Below are positions 57,421 to 64,000 of a stretch of 64,000 bases of DNA, piece after piece. A program made the position numbers and the translations under genes. The stretch is from Petrosia ficiformis. Taxonomy: Eukaryota; Porifera; Demospongiae; Haplosclerida; Petrosiidae. The DNA lies in NCBI GenBank assembly GCA_947044365.1, contig OX345636.1, positions 27,765,466 through 27,829,465 of the forward strand. Reading direction: 5' to 3'. The stretch's first letter is position 1; every line of letters starts with the position of its first letter. The notes beneath the pieces are model-generated. The model ran no database searches, was not told the DNA's origin, and was given only the letters and a program-made list of their open reading frames with translations.

Positions 57421-58071
57421 TAGTTGAAGTTGGCAAAGAACATAGGGACTATAACATAATACAATAGCCGTTTGCATGAGAGGATACACAATGTTTACTA
57501 TTGCATACAATAACAGACACCATAATAGTAAGTCACACATTCTTCCACTGAAACAGCACATTGCTGCTGCTTTGCAAATATTCCATGATTTACTGCATAT
57601 ACATGTACAATTAATGAGCATTACGTCAAATGCCACGCCAATGTGCACTTGAAGAACATCAGGGAGAATTTTTTCCCATCATTTATTATTGATACAAGAC
57701 CACTCAAACATTTTTACATAATTACAAATGGAATATTATATTATAAATTGAATAGTCAATGATATTTGAAAACAGTCATTCGTTAAATCTGTTGTTTAAA
57801 AATTTAGTAACCAGACCAATTCTGGATAATAATTGTGTTTATTATTATATTTCTAATTTTAAATTATGTTAATTCATTTTCACATACTCTGTACTATAGC
57901 ATTATGACAAGAAAGAGGCATATGCTAACAAAGAACAAAATGCAGTGAAAAACTTGTTGAAAACTTTCCCTGACAAAACATATTCTCATAATATGACAGA
58001 TATTGTAGTTCTGTTATTCATTTATCTTTTAATTAATATGAATAATTACTGCTTTTCAAAAAGTTAGTTAT

Positions 58072-58485
58072 ATGGATTGTGTCGATAAAGAAACTCTGAG
58101 TGTGAATGAAAAGATTACTACTTTATGTGGTACAGGCTCACATGTCCATTTCACTCTCTCGTTTATGAAATTGAGTGTGACTACAGAGCCTCAATGGCTG
58201 ACTGCCTTGTTCATCCTGTGCAGAAAAGAGGCCACTTGGTTACAAACAGCAGCATATGAGAAAGCTCAACCTGAGATGACTGCTGCAATATTTGCAAGCT
58301 GGGTAAATAACGAATTATTACCTAATTCACATTTGCCTCTGGGGTTTCCTCGCAGCATTACTCCTTGCACAGCTTGCAAGTGGCTTCATGACTTAGGCTT
58401 CAGCCCAACATCCTACCGCAAAGGAGTGTATATTGATGGGCATGAAAGGGAAGATGTTATTCAGTACAGAAAACTCTACTTATGA
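58072..58485 (+). pseudogene. DDE transposase N-terminal fragment
   Basis: A 137-residue frame contains ASWVNNELLPNSHLPLGFPR, then TACKWLHDLGF and KGVYIDGHEREDVIQYRK. This ordered set (a WVN-ELLP helix-turn-helix region, a WLH-LGF helix and a DGHERxDV motif) is what I know from DDE-superfamily transposases common in invertebrate and fungal genomes, just before the first catalytic Asp. The frame stops immediately after YRKLYL, so no DDE core remains and it cannot be an active transposase. The 5' part (58075-58140) is similar to 57358-57420, showing the locus was shuffled or duplicated. It lies in the block of repeated segments at 55.4-60.2 kb. Confidence 0.65.
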
Positions 58486-59689
58486 AAGTTGTAATTATGA
58501 TTTGTGGTGGTCATGCAAGCAAAGCTCACTTGAAAGTATTCGAAAAGTATTCAAAAAGTATTCCAAGAAGGAAACAACTCCAGCAGTGTTTAGTAAATTG
58601 CATAAGAGCAAGTTCCCTCAAATAACCAAAGCATCATATCACTTCTTGAAAATCTCAATGCTCTCTCGTTGATATGATATGATAGATACTGTAATTTAAC
58701 AAACACAAGAATGGTTTTGGTTGTCTCACCGATGGTTTTAATATGACAGCACGTAATAATTCTTCTTATATTCTGACAACATCGAGGAATTTGCGAAAAG
58801 ACTGAGAGTTTTACCCAAAGATGTGCGTGACGAGCACGAATGGGAAGAAGTCAAGGAAGAGGGAGCGAAGCCCACGAGAGAGCATTGAGATTTTCATCCT
58901 CTCAAAGTGTGGAATATTATATTATAAATTGAATAGTCAATGATATTTGAAAACAGTCCTTTGTTAAGTTTTAAAGTTTAGTAACCAGACCAATTCTGGA
59001 TAATAATTGTGTTTATTATTATATTTGTAATTTTGAATTATGTTAATTCATTTTCACATACTCTGTACTATAGCATTATGACAAGAAAGAGGTATATGCC
59101 AACAAAGATCAAGATGCAGTAAAAACTTGTTGAAAACTTTCCCTGACAGAACATATGCTCATGATATGATAGATACTGTAATTTTGTTATTCATTTATCT
59201 TTTAATTAATAAGAATAATTAATACATGTATATGCCTGTTTTTCAGAAAATTAGTGATATGGATCAAAATATAATCTATTGATAATTATATGTGATATAG
59301 TTTTCAAAATGGACACTTCCAGTAAAATAGTTTCGATGAAGAGCTTATATCTAAATGTTTGTTATTCTGCCATTTTGTACAGGAAGCCAATTAATTGTTT
59401 TATGTGAATCTTTAGACCACTTTGCCACTGAAAAATGAAGTGCTGTATTGTTTGAGGTTGACATATGTGGCATTACTTCCATTAAGACAGCAGTACTAGC
59501 TTTGGAACACTGTATAGCTATGATTAATACAATATTATTATTATTATTTCAAATCATTAAATTATATATCTAATTATCTATATAATTATAATATACATAT
59601 TCCTAATTGTAAACTAGTCAATTACCTGAAATATCAAATCTGGAACACGACAAAACAAGAAGCAGGAGTCTTAGAGAACCCAGGCCAGT

Positions 59690-59885
59690 ACTTTTAACCA
59701 CACCTACAACAATTGACCTGTGTGCACACGTGCGTGTGTGGACGCGCATAACCACGAGTGCGCTTGCTAGCGCATGCGTGAACTCATTTTTCACTCACGA
59801 GTGTGTTTTGTGCACTCGCGTGTACTCTTGATCGCGCTCGCGTGTGCAGTACGAGTAGCACGCGAGTGTGGCTTAAGTTGCATCT
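59690..59885. other. CpG-dense segment with CACTCG/CGAGTG repeats
   Basis: In an AT-rich setting, about 150 bp carries many CG dinucleotides and repeated CACGAGTG, CACTCGCG and GCGCATGCGTG words. A smaller cluster of the same words is at 53170-53230. It could be a promoter of a lost gene or a repeat end; no adjacent gene is identified. Confidence 0.5.
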
Positions 59886-60651
59886 GACCTGTACTGTAAG
59901 AAGGATATGGCTGCCTACAAAGTAGGTTAGAAGCTCAAGTTATTTGAAATGCAAGTTACATGTATACAGGTAAATTTATTACCAAACATTGTGGGCATTG
60001 CCTGAAGACTCTTAAACTTTGATACACTTGCCTGTCTGTTTTCCTGTCCTTAAGAATTACACATCAAAGTACATGCAAGTTGATCGGGTAAACTTCGAGA
60101 GATGTAAACCTGATGAAAATTGTTTCTAACAGTCTCTGCGCACATACTAACTTATATCTGTGGTTCATTGCTGATTCATGTGTTCAATTCATAGACGAAA
60201 GCCCACCCACAGTACCTGTGTCTGGCTGGGATCTGGCCATGGCAAATCATACCTTAAACACAAAATGCTTGCCAAGTGGAAGATATGGCTTATTCTTAAG
60301 ATCCACATTATAAAAATGCCTACTACAAACTCTGTTCAGAAGAGGAGTTAAAGCCTGGAGGTAAGTGTGTTGTTTGTGATAACTCTTGAGTCAATGACTC
60401 ATCTGTGTCTCTGCACTGTTTTCCTTGAAACTCTAAAAAGAGCGAGCTGAATAAATGCACTGTAACTGGATGGTAGCAACATAAAGGACCACAAAAGCTA
60501 TCATTCAAGTCCTTTCATCCTGTCATTCTACAAAGAATTTTTCTATAATTATGTGTTTTATGAGAATATATGGCAGTATATGAGAAAAGATGAAACTTCG
60601 AACTTCTCTGATTTTACACAATTTTGTTTGTAAAAGTACTTTATGGTAGCA

Positions 60652-60975
60652 ATATAGAGAAAAAATTATCCCTGATTTCAGTAATTTCGGCTGACTTTAT
60701 CAAGCTTGAAACACAACAGGCTATTATAGTTATTATTTTGATTACCTAGAATACCTTCTCTCCTTAAATTTTAAAGGATCTTGTAGAACTTTAGAAATAT
60801 ATTTCAGGTGAAATAAATTGCTATTAGTTCCAGTTTCTACATAGCAATTTTCTTTTTTTTTTTTCTGCTGCTGCCAGAGCTAAAAAGGGCGCGTTCTATT
60901 ACGCACCATGCCCATTAATTGACCGAACCCCCGGGAATGACGCAACTTCCTTAACTACGTATACAACACAGAGTC
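60652..60975 (-). mobile_element. CATCCCTATGATTGCTTT element, partial
   Basis: ATAGAGAAAAAATTATCCCTGATTTCAGTAA-like start (shortened), then the shared CCCATTAATTGACCGAACCC and TTAACTACGTATACAACAC blocks. Confidence 0.65.
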
Positions 60976-62017
60976 AGAAATAAGAGATCAATATTGTCTG
61001 GACAACTTGTCCGGACATACCATAATTTGACTGGTCATTTTTTAAAATTGGATGGTCAATTTAACTGTCATTGTAAAGCACTCGTGAGAGAAGTGTTTGA
61101 CATATACAGCATAACGTGAAAACTTTATGCAATTTTTGCTATATATTAATATGGTGATTGTGTGGTATTTACAGGTACAAGTTAACATACAGCATATGAC
61201 TTTACGTTTAGTACGACCATAGTATGAAACTGATCGTACTGTTGATTTTACGTTTGTTCGAACAGAGCGTGCGTAAAAACGTGAGATTGTGTGCACGTGC
61301 AGTACATGCTTAGTCAGCACATTAGTGGTCAGCAGTATGGCAGAAAAGTTCGACTACTCAGTGCGCTCTGTTTGAACAGCAACAGTACATGCATGAAACA
61401 GCGTTTAATTAATGTATTACTGAAATGTGGGCGTGGTTAACGAGCCAAATGGCCAAGAGTAGATTTTCTCAGCAGAATTCAGATCTAAACAAAGTTGACA
61501 TTTCAGAAGGTTAAGGCTCTGTCCAACTTCGCCTGCAGTAACAGTTGTTTATTCCATGTAGAAATAGCAAAACGATTGTCTTGACAAAGATGGGCGTGAC
61601 CGCTAAAAACGGTCGAGTATTCTTGGCCTCCTGCCTTCATAGATGTTAGGAAAGGCTTGAATCTTGCTTCGAAGTTAGCATAAGGACTGGTGAGTATGTA
61701 GACAAATCCACATGATGATCTGATGAGTGGGCATAATAATTATATTCAGCCATAATGTCCTTGCATGCAGTAATTTGCTCGGTCATTGTCCTGACATGCA
61801 CGGAAAATGGCCGATGGCCGCCTGTTATTTCTGACTCTGCAACACATACTCGTGCAAGTGAACACAAGAATATATATATATACATGTATATGTACATGTA
61901 TATATACGGTACAGCTCAAAAAAAAGTTGTCAGTAGTACAGTGTAGTGTCATGTAGCAAATAAGGGTACAATGGGTTGTTTTAGTATGATCTAGTTCAGT
62001 GTACTGAGACACCTCTT

Positions 62018-62062
62018 TAGGGTACTGTGGGGTAGGTACAGTACCTACCAGTACCCTGGTAA
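62018..62062. repeat. hairpin GGTAGGTAC/GTACCTACC
   Basis: GGGTACTG...GGTAGGTACAGTACCTACC...AGTACCC is a nearly perfect palindrome about 200 bp upstream of the BEN-like start codon. It could be a chance or regulatory structure. Confidence 0.6.
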
Positions 62063-62257
62063 AAGTATATTATGTAGTTCACCACACAACAGCAACCATT
62101 GAGGTGCCTGTGGTTTCACAAGGTGCTTTATTAGTTCCCAACACTGCAAAGGAGGTACTCTGAGGTAACTGTATCTAAAGTAACCACAGAATAGTCAACA
62201 GCACAAGGTATATAAGCTAGACATCTTTTTTACTATTTTGTTTTGGCAACAAGTGGA

Positions 62258-64000
62258 ATGGCTCAAGACAAGTGGATTTGGGTGACTTGGGTAAATAATG
62301 GAAGGTCTTGTTACAATGGAAAGACACATAAAGTACCACAAGATACAATAGTAGAACCCTCTGAAAATCTAAAGGAAGGTGATCAAATCACTGTATATTG
62401 GGAAGGAGGAAAACGAAAGTTTTGGAATGCCGTTGTTGCTGCTCCAATAACAACAAAACGATCTTCTTCAACTGACTGTCCAATTCCTGCGAAAAAACCA
62501 AACCCAAAACAGAAGCTATTCAAGAAAACCACCAGTACATGTAAATTCCTTACACCTGCTGCACAAAGTCCAGCAACCAATCATCAATCAGTTGCTGTAC
62601 AAACAGCTCGAGAGAACACAACCACTTCAGTAGCTACACAAACTGCAATCACAATCTGTAAGTACATACATGTACATGTACATCTCATATTCTATACATC
62701 AGTTCACTATTTTCTTTACGTTATACAGTCATTGACAAAGGTAGTCAAACTGAATCGTATCTTCCTCCGTCTCAAGGTAACTACTTCATTTGTTTTATGT
62801 GTTTGTGAATTACAGTAAGAATTACTGTTTAAGCCTTGAGTACATACTCTAGTTAGCTGCATACAATGTACATGTACATATGCAACTTAATACTGAAGCT
62901 GCCAATGGTATGGTAGACACTTTTCTTCCATAGCTATTATTAATACCTCTAGTTAATTATAGTTTCCCATAGTTAACTAATAATAAATCACAAAGCTACT
63001 GTAAAAACTATAACCAACTAAAATGAAAATTGGCCAATATGGGCACTTTTAGTTAGTTAACTAGAACTAAAACCCTTTTAGTAAGCCTAATATTATTTTA
63101 GTTAATTAAACTATAATTACAACTAAAAGTTAATTGTCATTTTTCTTAAACTAAAACAACACTACATACAATAGGAAATAATGATGCTTGTAACATGTTG
63201 CATGTAACAGCCAACATTACAATGCAAAATAGAAAAGCATTTTACATGCAAAAACATTGCATAGATACATGTATTAAAACAAGTTTTTAGTTCCAACAGT
63301 TGCATATGTATTTCAATCAACAATATTTTCTAGAGCTTTATAATAATTTAAAAATAATATTATATAATACATGTCCTGTTGTGTGTACATTTCACTTGCA
63401 CATGTAAACTTTCACACCACACACATTTTGACACATACTTATAAATTATAAATTAAATTAACAAATGCGATTTCACATAATCTTTTTTTATATTGTAGAT
63501 ATCCTACAGAGGATTTCAGAGATGGAAGGAAGACTGATTTCAGAGATCAAATGTATCCAACCAGCAATTCATCCACAGCCAAATTTTGGTTATGATCCAG
63601 ACGTTGAAGAGTGCCTTAGCTTGCTATCCTCGAATGTGCATCCATCTGGATCATCTGTGATAGAACCAAGTACATGTAATTACTACCAGGAAATACCTAG
63701 CTCTTCACAAGTGCCATTTCAGCATCCTATACAAGATAGTCAGCCACAATTACCAGACGTTCAACAGCAAATTCAAGTGTACAACATGTCACCACCTCCT
63801 ACAGCCTGGCAGATACAACTGCCAGAAACACCAAAACCACAGAAAATTCAAAACCTTCTGTGCAAGCAGCGATATCAGGATATCACGAAAGCTGGTGAAC
63901 TAGCTGTTCGGTTAGCAGTTATCATGTTTGGAACAGAAGTTATGAAAATTAGTGGTTTAGGAGATAATCAAGGAAAGTTGGTCCCCCTGAATGAAGAAAA
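62258..64000 (+). CDS. BEN-like domain protein with Tudor-like N-terminus, 3' end outside window
   Basis: Exons 62258-62657, 62729-62776 and 63499-64000 (continuing past the window). The phases agree (1 and 1) and 316 complete codons are visible. The ATG at 62258 opens MAQDKWIWVTWVNNGRSCYN. Residues 5-65 look like a Tudor/chromo-like barrel (WVTWVNNG, GDQITVYWEGGKRKFWNAVV). A Thr/Ser/Lys-rich segment with two SVAVQT/SVATQT motifs follows, then a short helix (ILQRISEMEGRLISEI) and a Gln/Pro-rich stretch. The visible end (AGELAVRLAVIMFG, then KISGLGDNQGKL) resembles the start of a BEN domain, a DNA- and protein-binding module of nuclear factors. The role, presumably in transcription or chromatin, is inference. 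BEN genes also occur in transposons; no TIR was seen here. Confidence 0.65.
62947..63163. mobile_element. MITE AGTGTTGTTTTAG family, copy 5
   Basis: Right end CTAAAACAACACT intact; the left end is diverged. It lies in the last visible intron of the BEN-like gene. Confidence 0.75.

Larger units (their letters stand above)
55490..59400 (+). repeat. segmental copies of a roughly 400-bp unit, three times
   Basis: The same sequence (ATTATAAATTGAATAGTCAA, CAGACCAATTCTGGATAATA, CATACTCTGTACTATAGCAT, GAAACTTTCCCTGAC-like words) occurs at about 55499-55960, 57725-58075 and 58911-59395. A second unit (TTCTTCCACTGAGACAGCAC) is at 56007-56160 and 57537-57660. A third (AAAGTACATGCAAGTTGATC) is at 56270-56580 and 59897-60160. 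The units carry fragments of transposase-like genes, so this is probably an accumulated transposon cluster. Confidence 0.75.
60310..62257. other. non-coding region upstream of the BEN-like gene
   Basis: Contains the partial element at 60652-60975 and AT microsatellite with ACATGTAC at 61870-61905; otherwise I see no gene. Moderately CpG-containing stretches (61190-61400, 61560-61640) could be promoter sequence. Confidence 0.4.

Noticed and set aside
60113..60508. Frames at the edge of the duplicated cluster (for example SGWDLAMANHTLNTKCLPSG)
   Set aside because: Protein-like words but too short and not recognised; lies at a junction of repeated units, so not called separately.

Overview
This is a eukaryotic nuclear segment, AT-rich and dominated by introns and dispersed repeats. 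The genes are animal signalling and housekeeping genes with GT-AG introns of about 0.5 to 7 kb. There is no operon structure. The proteins are clearly metazoan (an SH2-SH3-SH3 CRK adaptor, METAP2, an LC8 dynein light chain, pieces of EPRS, a BEN-domain protein), and CRK is quite divergent. An early-branching or otherwise non-model invertebrate, perhaps a sponge, fits best. That is inference from gene content and divergence, not something the sequence proves.

Layout. (1) 68-16995, minus strand: a complete seven-exon CRK-type adaptor whose introns are packed with MITEs, tRNA-derived SINEs and minisatellites. (2) 17-22.7 kb: the 5.8 kb between the start codons of CRK and METAP2, which are transcribed away from each other; only repeats are recognisable. 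(3) 22782-39769, plus strand: complete METAP2 in eleven exons, 498 residues, with all metal ligands kept. (4) 40431-40720, plus strand: a two-exon, 80-residue divergent LC8 (DYNLL-like) gene. (5) 40.8-45.6 kb: minisatellite and repeats, including a 1.4 kb TIR element with a 9-bp target duplication and a related unfilled site nearby. (6) 45.8-54.2 kb, minus strand: two clusters of exons from glutamyl-prolyl-tRNA synthetase (two GluRS exons at 53.4-54.2 kb, the three last ProRS exons at 45.8-48.3 kb). They are in EPRS order, but most of the protein is missing between and upstream of them, and MULE and hAT debris lies in the gap. (7) 55-60.2 kb: repeated segmental copies carrying fragments of a DDE transposase and other transposon genes. 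(8) 62258-64000, plus strand: the 5' part of a gene with a Tudor-like N-terminus and a BEN-like domain, cut by the window edge.

Repeats. At least twelve copies of one tRNA-derived SINE, about ten TIR or foldback element families, hAT, MULE and Penelope-type remnants, and a pervasive palindromic ACATGTAC motif occupy most non-coding sequence. The ACATGTAC motif even forms several splice sites. The protein-coding genes do not form one pathway; they are ordinary eukaryotic neighbours.

All calls come from reading the sequence and from remembered family features; no search was run. Exon joins were checked for reading-frame phase by hand. Repeat boundaries are approximate unless a target duplication is given.
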